64,000 bases of DNA, taken from contig LSSL01000479.1 of assembly GCA_001953115.1 (NCBI GenBank), positions 1 to 64,000 of the forward strand, written 5' to 3'. Both the position numbers and the translations under genes were made by a program. Shown here one piece after another: positions 1-10,787 of this stretch. Position 1 is the stretch's first letter. Each line of letters begins with the position of its first letter. Below the pieces are notes generated by a model that was not told where the DNA came from, made no database searches, and saw nothing but the letters and a program-made list of their open reading frames with translations. The stretch comes from Smittium mucronatum (lineage: Eukaryota > Kickxellomycota > Harpellomycetes > Harpellales > Legeriomycetaceae).

Positions 1-727
1 TGAATTTCCAGCTTTATTTTTTTCAAATTTTTACAGATGGATGAAATAATTAAAATAAAAAAGACCCAAAGTATAAAAGAAAATGATGGTTTTAATTAAA
101 TCATATGTAAAGCAAATAAGTTACACTTTTATTGCATTTTATATTTAAACTTTACAAATGATTTATACTAAACTCAAAGTAGTTAGAGAAATTATAGAAT
201 AAAAAGAAACATAATATCGATCCGATAAGAAAAAAATTGAACCTTCGATTCAGATTAGAAAAGCTTCGAACTCTCGATTTCGATTAAAATTAACTTTGAG
301 CCTTCGATTAAAATCAGAAAAACTTTAAAAAACAGATAAAAGATTGAGAAATTTTTAAACATAATTTTCTATTCTAAAAATAAAAAATGCATTAGATTTC
401 GATTTTTAAAAATTCAGATACGTTACAGGTATTCATTTAAAATTTTATTACAGTTTGATATTATTGTTTTTTTATGTTCATTGTAGGATCTCTTAGTTAA
501 GATCTCTGTAATATTGTTACAGGTAAAATGAAGACTTTCTGAAAGTTAAACAACCTATAATTTTTTATTTTGTGGCTATATCTTTCGTCTCTTGCTGAAA
601 TCACGCTGTAAGATTTAGCCAAATTAGCACCCAATGCAATCCACCTTTATTTGATAATCATTAAAGCATTTTTTTACATTTTATTATATACATATATATA
701 TACACTATACTATACTACATATATGAA
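1..727 (+). repeat. Left TIR of the MULE
   Basis: Pairs base for base with the reverse complement of 2827-3553 with no indels. I count seven mismatches, at 37, 50, 51, 72, 106, 121 and 133, and none from 134 to 727. It contains internal sub-repeats around CTTCGATT (near 242 and 302, with a related TCGATT between) spaced about 60 bp apart, as MULE sub-terminal arrays often have. Position 1 may be a contig end rather than the true element end. Confidence 0.9.
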
Positions 728-1099
728 CACAGGAGACAATTATTTGAATTGATACACCACTTACCTTTAATTTTCTGATATATGATTTCGATTTTTTAAA
801 TTATTATTATTCTTATAAAATAAATAATATATATTATTTTTAAAATAGTATTTCTGAGTTAGTTTTAATACTTTAATTATAATTTTTAGGTCCTATCAAA
901 TAACTAGAATTAACTTTTTGGTCTTGATTTAATCATCTTATTAATGCTCAATTTCAAAACTTCTGTTATTTTTTTAAATATAAATCGGAAAAATAGTTGA
1001 TATTTTCAATTTAGAATCTTTTCTCAATAAATGAATTTCAGAATTTATCTTAAAAATGGAACGTTTTATGAATTATAGACGCTTTTTTTTTTTTTTTCG
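728..1099. other. MULE interior, no recognisable content
   Basis: This lies between the left TIR and the transposase C-terminus. It is AT-rich with homopolymer runs, and I see no coding piece in it. It is probably 3' untranslated sequence of the element. Confidence 0.4.
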
Positions 1100-1740
1100 A
1101 ATTCCAACTTAAGTTCTCCTAGCCTGATTTTTCCTTGCACGCCTTTAAATTTTGGCCGGTATTACCTCAATTCCTGCATGATATATATTTTTTATGTCAT
1201 TCCCCCACAAAACTTGAGTATCAATTTGCCTTTGGTCTTCCTGGAAGCCTTTTTATTAGAGGTGTTAGAATACTTTCTTCTGAAATAAACGTACTTATAT
1301 CCAGTGGATTCAGATTTTTACTTTAGGAAATTACAAGGCATTATTCCATATAATAATGTCCTAAATATAATTAACGCTACAGTTTTAAGTATGATAAAGC
1401 TCTACAAAAGTGTGAGCATGGTATTTCAACTCTTCCATGAATACACATGCTATTTTTTTTGTGGATAATTAACTATCACATCGCCCCCATTTTTCCTGCA
1501 TATACTAAAAAAACCTTACCTGAATTGCATCAACTTTCTATTTCCACCGGGAATAATATTATTTCGTAACGTATTTCCCCCTTTACAGGGAATGGATAAG
1601 TTTTCATCCTTAATCTCTCTGTACTTTTTGAAAGAATTTCCCTCCATTTTCAATGTCAGATTTTGCAAAATATCGAAATAATACATCTAAAGTTCCTCTA
1701 ATATCCAAATATTTATTTACCACGATGTATTAGAGGTTAA
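1100..1740 (-). pseudogene. MULE transposase C-terminus, degenerate
   Basis: Reading the minus strand from about 1740 down, several frames must be combined. Visible pieces in order are: YFAKSDIENGGKFFQKVQRD (about 1615-1680); a SWIM-like stretch ACVFMEELKYHAHTFVELYH (about 1392-1450), which in intact relatives has the form CxC...CxH; and KRLPGRPKANRYSS followed by KYISCRN and a TGQNLKACK tail (1105-1262), a basic linker plus CCHC knuckle. Several expected cysteines and histidines are lost, and stops fall inside each piece. In MULEs the SWIM and knuckle lie after the DDE core. The core should lie towards 2800, where I could not recognise it. Confidence 0.6.
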
Positions 1741-2826
1741 AATTCCATATCTCGGTATAGGGAAAAAAATGAAAATGTACATTTATCATATTTAATTCCA
1801 TTTAGATATTTGAAAATATATTAATCAATTATTTTTATTTCAACGATTTTATTCATAAAGCTATATTCGTTTAAACCTTTTGCAGTTGAAAAAAGCTCTA
1901 TGGTATTTTTTTTTTGGAATCTTCCAAAAAAGTATCTGTCTAAATATACAAGACATCTATAATGATTTTATTTTGGTTATTCATCTAAAACACCTGTCCC
2001 AATTCCTTTCATACCATTTTATAACCACAATTTTTTCATTTTATTAAATAATACTATCACCTGTTTTCAAATTTCCCAGAATAATTTTCCAAGATTCAGT
2101 AGTTTCATTTAGATAAATACCAAATTATAATGGTAATACAATTACCATTCCTGAAATCATTAGCTATAAGTAATGCTCCAAAATATTTAGAATTTATGTA
2201 AAACATGTCAATTGATATCACAAGAAATTAATTCTTAGAATATTGAATACATTGAGTGGGAAAAATCACGCAAGTGAAAAATCTGCTAATTCTTTCTTAA
2301 AATTAAAAAAAATTCCTGGATTTTATTGTGTAAATAATTCCAATAGATTTCTTATATTTTTATTTTTTTCGTTTTCATCAATTAAATTATATTTTTTATA
2401 GAGGATCAATCATTTATAAGCCATTGAATAGTTTATATCATATCTTTAATTCCTTATAACGTAATTTTTGATGTTTATAAGTTTAGCTTTAGGGAAATTT
2501 TCAAGAAAAAAAGATGAAATTGACCTGATATAATCAAAAATAAATTTTCGGAAAAATACAAATGCATGTGTGAGATTATTTGCTATTTAGATGAAAAAAG
2601 TCTTCCTTTTTTTTAGAAAAAATAAATTTATAGCGTAATCCGGCTAAATTACACCTTGCAAAAATTCTCACAGAATAAACTATTAATTATTTTATACTGA
2701 GATTTTGTGTTAATATTTTGAATTATCAAAAATTGTATAGCAAGTGATATATTTCTGAAAATTATATGCCTGAGCAAGCATTGATTAATATTTGCATTTG
2801 GTATACTCATACCATCGTTTTCCTTA
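1741..2826 (-). other. MULE interior, expected transposase N-terminus and core, eroded
   Basis: By position this should encode the N-terminal and catalytic part of the minus-strand transposase. An open minus-strand frame of 84 codons (2649-2903) runs from the right TIR inward but matches nothing I know. No DGT-type catalytic block is legible. Confidence 0.3.
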
Positions 2827-3553
2827 TTCATATATGTAGTATAGTATAGTGTATATATATATGTATATAATAAAATGTAAAAAAATGCTTTAATGATTAT
2901 CAAATAAAGGTGGATTGCATTGGGTGCTAATTTGGCTAAATCTTACAGCGTGATTTCAGCAAGAGACGAAAGATATAGCCACAAAATAAAAAATTATAGG
3001 TTGTTTAACTTTCAGAAAGTCTTCATTTTACCTGTAACAATATTACAGAGATCTTAACTAAGAGATCCTACAATGAACATAAAAAAACAATAATATCAAA
3101 CTGTAATAAAATTTTAAATGAATACCTGTAACGTATCTGAATTTTTAAAAATCGAAATCTAATGCATTTTTTATTTTTAGAATAGAAAATTATGTTTAAA
3201 AATTTCTCAATCTTTTATCTGTTTTTTAAAGTTTTTCTGATTTTAATCGAAGGCTCAAAGTTAATTTTAATCGAAATCGAGAGTTCGAAGCTTTTCTAAT
3301 CTGAATCGAAGGTTCAATTTTTTTCTTATCGGATCGATATTATGTTTCTTTTTATTCTATAATTTCTCTAACTACTTTGAGTTTAGTATAAATCATTTGT
3401 AAAGTTTAAATATAAAATGCTATAAAAGTGTAGCTTATTTGCTTTACCTATGATTTAATTAAAACCATCATTTTCTTTTATGCTTTGGGTCTTTTTTATT
3501 TTTTTTATTTCATCCACCTGTAAAAATTTGAAAAAAATAAAGCTGGAAATTCA
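2827..3553 (-). repeat. Right TIR of the MULE
   Basis: Inverted partner of 1-727. The inner boundary is sharp: the match ends at 727 on the left and 2827 on the right. The sequence after 3553 has no left-hand counterpart in the window, so the outer boundary is set only by the window start. No target-site duplication can be read for the same reason. Confidence 0.88.
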
Positions 3554-3949
3554 ACGATTTTAAAACTACTTTTTATGAGCCCCTTGATTCGATATACATT
3601 CTTCAGGCCCCCCATATAATCACTTACCCACTGGTTAAAGTGAACTTACGCCCTACCATTTAACTTAATAGAAAAGGTTGATATTTTTTTTTGTGGATTC
3701 TAGAACATTTAAATATAACGTTTGTATTATTAAGATTCTGATTTGTTGGCTTTAAACATTTTAAGATTTATAATTTAATATAGTATTGAATTGGACACAT
3801 TTAAATGCGACAAAAATAGTGAGTTCAATTTGGGAAAACATGCATGTCACGTCTATTTTTGAAATTACTTTCAACATCGTGTCTATTTTTGCAATTTCAT
3901 CTTTTTTCAAATATTTTTCAAAACATTTTCTTTTAGGTTAGCTAACAAA
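3554..3949. other. Intergenic, with a TIR-like motif at about 3785-3840
   Basis: There is no gene here. The stretch around 3785-3840 (GAATTGGACACATTTAAAT and then AGTGAGTTCAATTTGG) resembles the terminal repeat of the IS630-like element at 31.6 kb in the same orientation. It may be an orphan end of that family. Confidence 0.3.
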
Positions 3950-4112
3950 ATTCTGAAGTTTTAAACTGATTTGAGGGATTTTAAGCAATTATCTGGTCTT
4001 TTAAACATTTTCTGATCTTTTGTAGTTTTTCTGATTTTTTATTTGTTTACCCGAGCTTTTGTGTAAAAATCTGATACCTTTTTAAATCGTGTATCATAAT
4101 TTCCATTTATGG
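3950..4112 (+). repeat. Left TIR of the 3.95-5.49 kb element
   Basis: Aligns to the reverse complement of 5319-5486. It shares the order TTTTAAAC, TCTTTTAAACATTTTC, TCTTTTGTAGTTTTTCT, TTTTTTATTTGTTTA, GAGCTTTTG, AAATCGTGTA and CCATTTATGG. Confidence 0.6.
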
Positions 4113-5318
4113 AAATTATCATAAATAAATAAATTTTTATACAGTATTATTTTCAATTTGCTAAATATTTGAATAAAATAAATGTTTAATGATTAAAAGG
4201 AACTTGTTTTTATTTAAAGTAAAGAAGGCTTGTCACAGCTAATTTTTTTCAAGCGAACTAAAGAGAAAAATCAATACTCTGTTTTATACCACAGTAAAAA
4301 TGAGTCTAATATTAATGATTTTTAACAAAAAAAGTATGTCAATGTATGCATTCTATTGTGATTAAACACTATTATTTTTATGAACAAGTTTTTTGCCTTT
4401 TAATGAATGATATATTAAATTTTTTGGGTGCCTAAACTAATGAATGAATATAATGTTGTTTCATGTATTATAGTTATGTTCATACAAATCGAAATGATAT
4501 GTATAAAAAACATTGTGCAATTTTAACTCTAAATTTCTTTACTTTAAAGAGGTTTAGAAGATAAGAACATTTTCAATTCAATGATAAAATTTAAGCTGTA
4601 GTTTTATTGGTGTAAATTTAGATATCGTTTAATCAAAATCGTCAATTTCATTTAATAAATAAAAAAATAAAAGCCCTTCTATAAAATTTAAATAATTTAA
4701 AATAAAGATTTTAGTTATAATAGCATTGTGCATAGCTTTATGAAAGTAATATATAAAGGATTATAATTTCTTTTTTTTTAAGCAATTAAACAATAAATCC
4801 AGCTGTAGAAGCTATATTACACTCCAAAGTTTTCAATATTACGTATATCTTATACCATTATCATCAAATTTTCATTTACAAAGCGTATTTTCTGTATTAA
4901 CCAGTTAACATAAATATTTCTAAAGAGTAGATGTAATGAATACATAATAAATCCGCTTAAATATTTTGAAAGTATTAATATCTTTAATAAAGATTTTAGT
5001 CTTTCCTCATAAAAAGGATGACTTTAGTTCCAAACCATTATTTAAACCAAATTAAAATTGGAAAAATGTTACAGTTTATTTTTTTTGAAGTGAACTTATG
5101 GAAATTATTTCTTGTAAAATAACTTAGCTAAGAACAAAAGGTAAATCTGATAATTTTTATCTATCACAAGTTGATAAAATCTGCCATTAAAAAATATATG
5201 TTTTTTGTAATATTATTGCCTCAATTTTTCTTGCTCTGAGTAACAGTTAGTGCTGAATTTTAAATTTGAAAATATAATTTATCTTATGCTTTTTTTGCAG
5301 TTCATATTATGAAGTTGT

Positions 5319-5486
5319 CCATAAATGGGAATTATTTTACACGATTTAATAAAGGAATCAAATTTTTCACGCAAAAGCTCAGTTAAACAAATAAAAAACT
5401 AGAAAAACTACAAAAGATTTGAAAATGTTTAAAAGATCATATACCTACTTAAAAAATCCGAAATCCGTTTTAAAAAACAGAAATTT
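5319..5486 (-). repeat. Right TIR of the 3.95-5.49 kb element
   Basis: Inverted partner of 3950-4112. A chance 66-codon open frame begins inside it and is not considered a gene. Confidence 0.6.
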
Positions 5487-6299
5487 AATATTTATCCTTT
5501 CTTTTAAATTAGTTTCCTGTTTGTTATTAATTATTATTATATTCTCGCATTCAAAATCATATTTTAGTATAAATGATATCCCCCTTTCTTCAGAAAAGTT
5601 ATTTGGAATAAATAGCTAGCCGAATCTTCAAAAAAAATCTACTTAATTTTTATAACTGTCTAAAATTTTTTTTAGGAGATCAATATTTTATTCCCAAAAT
5701 ATCTGTCGATTTTTTTGGTGAAATATGGTTGTCGAAAAAAAAGAAAATAATCTCTTTTTTAAATCATCAGCCATTTTAAAATAATTTTCTAAGGGCTTGG
5801 GTCTCAAATAAATACTCATTACGAAATATCAGCGAGAGAATAGTTTTAAAAATATTATTTATATTGTTTTCCAAAGCGTATTTATACGTATGTTTTTGAA
5901 AAAATGCGCTGAATCTTCAATCAAAATACTCTTTCCAAAAAGTCGAAATTTTTCACGTCTAGCACAATAAATAAAAAACGCCCAAATTTAATTTATTTAT
6001 CATTAATTTTTTGTCTCAATTATTTCGAAAATAGCTCAACGAAATTTGGAAAAAAGTTCAATTTTTTAATTAGAGAATGGCTAAAAATCCAATATTCAAA
6101 AAGAAACAACTTCTAATTTGCAAAAAAAACTACATTTAGTATTTTTAAAATTTGAAATCTTATTTTTTAAACTTGAAGAAATGATTCGATCAATGAAAAA
6201 TCTTATTTTATAATGCCGAAATTTGATTTTTTAAAATAAAAATTGTTGGTTAAATTGGATAAATTTAATTTGAAAACAGTATAATTTTATTTTTAAATT
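5487..6299. other. AT-rich, nothing recognised
   Basis: No coherent reading frame, repeat pair or RNA gene was seen. Homopolymer A and T runs dominate. Confidence 0.5.
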
Positions 6300-6485
6300 C
6301 TGTTTATGCTTCTTGGAGGGATAAAAAACACTTCATATTTGATATTTTTTGATGGATTTTTGAAAAAATGCCGCGCTTCTGCTAAGAGGAAAATCGAAAA
6401 ACACTCTCCCGTTTTCATGCAAACAAAATTTTTACGAGATTACCTATTTTTTTCCCGTACTACTGGCTTTTTCTTAGCTGAAGTT
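6300..6485 (-). pseudogene. Possible FLYWCH-like zinc-finger remnant
   Basis: The minus strand is open for about 60 codons with a composition unlike the background. It reads AKKKPVVREKN, a stop, then RKNFVCMKTG and LLAEARHFFKNPSKNIKYE. This order resembles the FLYWCH domain, which is common at the N-terminus of MULE transposases (a lysine-rich start, a central aromatic-Cys, a CxAR-like block, then a His near the end). The key Trp-Cys and the second Cys are not clearly present, so this is a weak call. A plus-strand frame over the same bases (6306-6497) has no known features. Confidence 0.25.
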
Positions 6486-7239
6486 ACTAACGTTTAAATT
6501 TTAAAATATGAATTATAGTACAAGGAAAACTATATATTTTATTAATTATATAGAAATTTATTTAAAATAATCTCTTTTTGTTCCCAAATTATATTTAAAT
6601 GCCTTTGATTTTTTCTAAAATAGTTAATAAATAGTATACTACAAAAACTTGTCTATTTTATTTTCATTATCTCATAAAAACTATTGTGAAAAAAAAATTA
6701 AATACACATATTAGTATTAAAATCTGAAATACAAATCATTTTTAGAATTGAATAAAAATCTGAATTATCCGCCTTATACTAAGATAAAATAGTTTATAAT
6801 ATGCTATACCAGAATTTGGTAAAGATATTAATTATATCAACGAAAGGAAAGAATTAATCATGATTTTCTTAAAATTATAAGGGTTAGCCACTTTTAACTA
6901 AAGTATAAAACAACCCATTTAACGGGGACATTAAAATTTTTATTGACACCTGATTGGTGTGTAAACCAACTAACAACACTTATATCTTTTTTGTAATTTT
7001 CATAAATTTTTAATATAAATCTATTAATATTGCAAAATTTTCGACTCATAATAGTTAGTTTCAGCTCCATAATTATTAAGATACCCATAATATGTATATA
7101 TTATTTGGTATGTAATCTATCAGAATCCTCTTAAATCATTTTAATTATCAAAAAAATTCAAAAATTTCCATTTTATACAGATACCTTGATTTTGCTTTAT
7201 TATTTTTTATAATTTATAGTCAGTAATAATAATCAGACC
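6486..7239. other. AT-rich, nothing recognised
   Basis: No gene, repeat pair or RNA was seen. A 64-codon minus-strand frame at 6894-7088 is of chance-like composition. Confidence 0.45.
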
Positions 7240-7470
7240 TAAATTTTTACCATCTGAAAATTTTTAATCATAAGATTTATACTAATAAAGCACAACCTCA
7301 ATCAATAAAGTCTATGGGATTTCTAAGACAATTTCTCAAAATGTGAATTCAATTTGGAAAAATTCCTGCCAAATAGAATCTAAGTGAAAATAATTCAGAA
7401 TAAATGAATTCAATTTGGTCTCAGTTTATCTAATTAGAGTGGAAGTGGGTTTGAAAAAGTGCAGATAATT
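7240..7470 (+). repeat. Left long TIR
   Basis: Matches the reverse complement of 12940-13180 at perhaps 70% with indels. Shared words include GTGCA, CTGCACTTTTTC against TGCACTTTTTCG, TTCTATTTGG and ATTCAATTT. It contains two internal copies of GAATTCAATTTGG (near 7344 and 7409). It also shares AAGTGAAAATAA with the TIR-proximal sequence of the 31.58-kb element, linking the two families. Confidence 0.5.
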
Positions 7471-8344
7471 TCAATAAAAGTATATTAGAATCTTAATTTG
7501 AAAAAATTAAATCTAAAACAGTTTAAACCAAAACATTATTAAAATATATAAGTATTTATATTTTTACTTTGAGAGGAAAAACTAGATGGGGATTTAAAAA
7601 ATTGATTTTAAAAGTTTATAACAGTTAATAAATATTCTTATATTTATTATATTGTTAATATATTTAACAGAATTATGTTCTTATTATAAAATAAAATGGT
7701 AAAAAATTCCATTAAAAAAAATATTTCGATTTTTGATAGTATTTTATCTCATCATAGAATTTTTTTCATTATACTCTATCATTAAAACTCAAACTTTTTT
7801 AGCAGAAAGAACAAATATTCAATTGAATAAAAATTCACATACATTTTTTATTATATAATTTTTTAAATATCAGAATTTGCCTAAATATTTCGTTTTTATG
7901 ACCCTCTAATCATTATGAAAAAAACTACCCGTAAATTAGAATAATATGATGTTTGATAATATAAGTTTTTTTTTGAATTTCGCATATTATAAAATTAATA
8001 AGAAAAATCGAAAATTCTTTTATTAAATTAATTTAAATTAATTTTTTTGAAAACTCGAGTAAATCTGAATCAATTGAATGTGAGTAAATTAATAATGAAA
8101 GCAAATAAAAAATAAATGAAAATGGATTTTGAAAAAATTGTATTATGAGCCAAATACAATAGCTTGATTTTGAAACTTGATAGATAAAAATGAATGTACA
8201 TGGTCCATAAATTTTCATAAATTTCAGACGTTACAACTTCTAAAAAAATATTGATATTTAGACTCAAATACACTAGTTTCAAACTAAACTTTGGCGCATA
8301 GCTGATTTGGATCACATTTATGGATAATTTTATTTTTACCAAAA

Positions 8345-9250
8345 AAATTTATTCCCGATTTTATCGCAATCGATGGATTTTCTATTGGTTCTAATATAGA
8401 TGAATTTTTCCGATATATAATATCTAAAAGTCATCGTATAAATTTATTACATCCTTGATTTTGACGTGAGATCTCGAGTTATCAGATATCATTACAATAT
8501 TATTCTGATATATTTCTCTATTAATGGCATCAACTATCAGCTCATTTATCCAAGAGAGAATGATCATAGTTTTAAAATTTTCCTTTTAGTTTTGAAAATT
8601 TAAATCCCTATTTATGAAAATAAACCAAAAATGTGATTATTGGAAATTTATATACAATAAGTTTTACCAATGCTGTTTTATCTTGAATCACTCTACTCTG
8701 GTTATTTTAATATATAATTTGGAGTTACTTTCAAAGATGAAAATAAAGAACTTTCCTCAAAAATAATAACAGAAAATTTATTTAAAAAATATTTGCGTTT
8801 TTATTTATTATCTTAAGAAATTTCTTGAGTTAGATTTAGAATAACCCCATTATAAGTCAATTTTCATAAATTTAAATTTAATTTTATGGTTTGTGTGCAT
8901 AAGCTCAGGTTTAATTAATAAAAAGGAGATGCGAAATTTTTTTTAGGGTATACAGCGGATGCATCACTAACTTACAGATAGTAAATTCCAAATTAACATA
9001 CTTATATTTAATACTAAAAGTACTATATTCACCTCTATTAATGGGTCATAAGTTTACTAGATTTAATCTAAAAATATGAAATGAATCTACGTACATTAAT
9101 AACGAATATAGGCTGTGGAAATTGTTACAATTTTTAGTAGATTTTATAACCACTGCTCTGGAAGATTCAGGATTTCTCTTTTATTCCCCCATAGATACAG
9201 GAAAAAAATCAGCTTTTTTTTACAATGTATTATTCCATTTTTGATAAACA
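8345..9250 (-). pseudogene. IS630-like DDE transposase, degenerate
   Basis: Reading leftwards on the minus strand. Around 9050-9130 and 8690-8760 the DNA aligns to the N-terminal and first-aspartate blocks of the transposase at 32 kb; both copies carry AAGAACTTTCCT on the plus strand at the same place, but the first catalytic Asp is lost. At about 8436-8570 it reads MIILSWINELIVDAIN then IVMISDNSRSHVKIKDVINL, the second catalytic Asp block (DN...H). At 8346-8402 it reads LEPIENPSIAIKSGINFFG, the third block with the catalytic Glu in PIEN. Several frames must be joined, so the gene is dead. The DDE_3-type transposase would cut and paste the element at TA sites. Confidence 0.6.
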
Positions 9251-10523
9251 GAAATGGTGTATTATTTTTTATAGATATTTGGTTTATTTATAGCCATAAT
9301 ATTAAAATTTCTATGGGAATGAAATCATCAAAAAAAAATATTTAGATACATTCTGATGTTAAAAAATGCATATATAATTTAATATATGGGAATATTTTCG
9401 TGAATATTTCTTTTTTCACTTAATAAAAGTTGGGTTTTGGTAGTTAGATTAGACTTTTTGTGATAAAGTTAATGATTAGCTAAAAATTTAAAATTAATTT
9501 TTATATTTAGGATTTTTTCTAATTAGTAAGAGTTTTAAGTTTATAAGAAAATTTATTTGATAATTATAATTCTATTTTACAATAGCCAAGAGTATTAAAT
9601 AAAAGGTCTAATTTAAGGCAAAAAAATATTTCCTTAAAAATAAGGTAGATTAATTAATAGATAGTTAACCAAATAAAGTAAAGTATAATTGTTTCTTAGA
9701 AAGTTTTTTATCAAAATTTTTAGTTTCTATTTAGGAAAAAATCCCCTTAAATTATAACCAAACTTCAGCAATAGTTGATATACAACATCTTTTTTCAAGC
9801 TCAAAAAAATACCCTCACAAATATAAATTTAAAATATATGACGAAGATATAACAAAAATATCGAAATATATTTATGTATGAGATTCATAAAATTCAGAAT
9901 ATGTCATGGCTACTATTGACCCTGTGTATTAGGAAGGAAATCTTGCAAGTGAAAATTTAATGACTATTAAAAGTTTATATAATATTTCTAGCAAGTTATA
10001 CACTTTACTGGCTTTAACTTTCATCAAATTTAACAAAATATACATAATTTTCGAAAATAATTTGCTTTAAAAAGATTATAAAAGAGTAATTACTTTATGC
10101 AATCCCCCCAAAGATAAGAATTTGATTGTGTTAACACATATCAGACACTATGAAAAATTATCGAGATTGGAGAACGATTTCCACGCCTTTAATCCTGCGT
10201 ATTGCACTATAATAAAATAAAATACCAATTATATTAGAGATAATCTAAATAAAAAACTTTTTGCACCTATATTAAAGCTTGAGTAATTGAATTGAGGTGT
10301 TTTTTGTTATTTTGAAAAATAATTCGGGTGTATTTTTTGACTATTGACTTTAATTTTTTTAGTATCAGCAGGTCAAGAGGTGGATTCGAGGGGAAAAAAA
10401 TTTTATAAGCAAAAAATCTCAAATATTGTGCTAAAAGAAAAAATATGGTGATTTAGGATAAAAGATGCGTTTTGCTAGTTGAAATTTTGAAGCTCAGTGT
10501 ATATTATGATATTGTTATGTTCA
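9251..10523. other. Within the 7.2-13.2 kb interval, nothing recognised
   Basis: AT-rich sequence. A 76-codon plus-strand frame at 9115-9345 overlaps the transposase remnant in the opposite sense and is a shadow. No other signal was seen. Confidence 0.4.
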
Positions 10524-10787
10524 ATGGAATCTAAATTAATGAAATTTATCCCAAAAAATCTACCTGAATACAAAATAAAAGATTCTGGTATCGAAAAAGA
10601 AATCTCAATATTACGTGATTAAGGACATATAGGATTATATAAAAAGTAAGAAGTGAAAAAACTAGAAAAAAGATATGTAAGGAGAGGTAATCAGATGAGT
10701 TATATCTCCAATCGGCCCTAATATTATGAAATAAACTTACAAACTACACAAATGCAGAAAAATATACCCGAATCAGCCAGAAAGTGA
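10524..10787 (+). pseudogene. Coherent frame with in-frame stops, unknown
   Basis: One frame runs 87 codons from an ATG with three internal TAA codons and no shift. It has a hydrophilic, protein-like composition: MESKLMKFIPKNLPEYKIKD at the start, then KKLEKRYVRRGNQMSYISN further on. I do not recognise the family. It may be part of an element inserted inside the 7.2-13.2 kb interval. Chance is possible, since TAA is the commonest stop at this base composition. Confidence 0.25.

Larger units (their letters stand above)
1..3553 (-). mobile_element. Mutator-like DNA transposon (MULE) with very long TIRs
   Basis: Two arms of about 727 bp, 1-727 and 2827-3553, are inverted copies of each other and enclose about 2.1 kb. 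On the minus strand the interior carries decayed pieces typical of a MULE transposase C-terminus: a SWIM-like segment near 1392-1455 and a basic GRPK stretch followed by a CCHC zinc-knuckle remnant near 1105-1262. Long TIRs plus SWIM and zinc knuckle are the known hallmarks of Mutator-like elements. Because the window starts at the first matching base, the left arm may be cut and the real TIR could be longer. The transposase is full of stops and shifts, so the copy is non-autonomous. Confidence 0.72.
3950..5486. mobile_element. Non-coding TIR element (MITE-like)
   Basis: About 165-bp imperfect inverted repeats at 3950-4112 and 5319-5486 enclose about 1.2 kb with no recognisable coding sequence. 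The longest shared words include GATCTTTTGTAGTTTTTCT against its near-copy, and TTTTATTTGTTTA. Similarity is around 80% by eye with small indels. Absence of a transposase plus TIRs fits a non-autonomous DNA element, perhaps a deletion derivative mobilised in trans. The superfamily cannot be assigned. Confidence 0.5.

Noticed and set aside
8070..8342. 90-codon minus-strand frame
   Set aside because: It lies immediately downstream of the transposase remnant's catalytic Glu block, has no known motif, and its composition is background-like.
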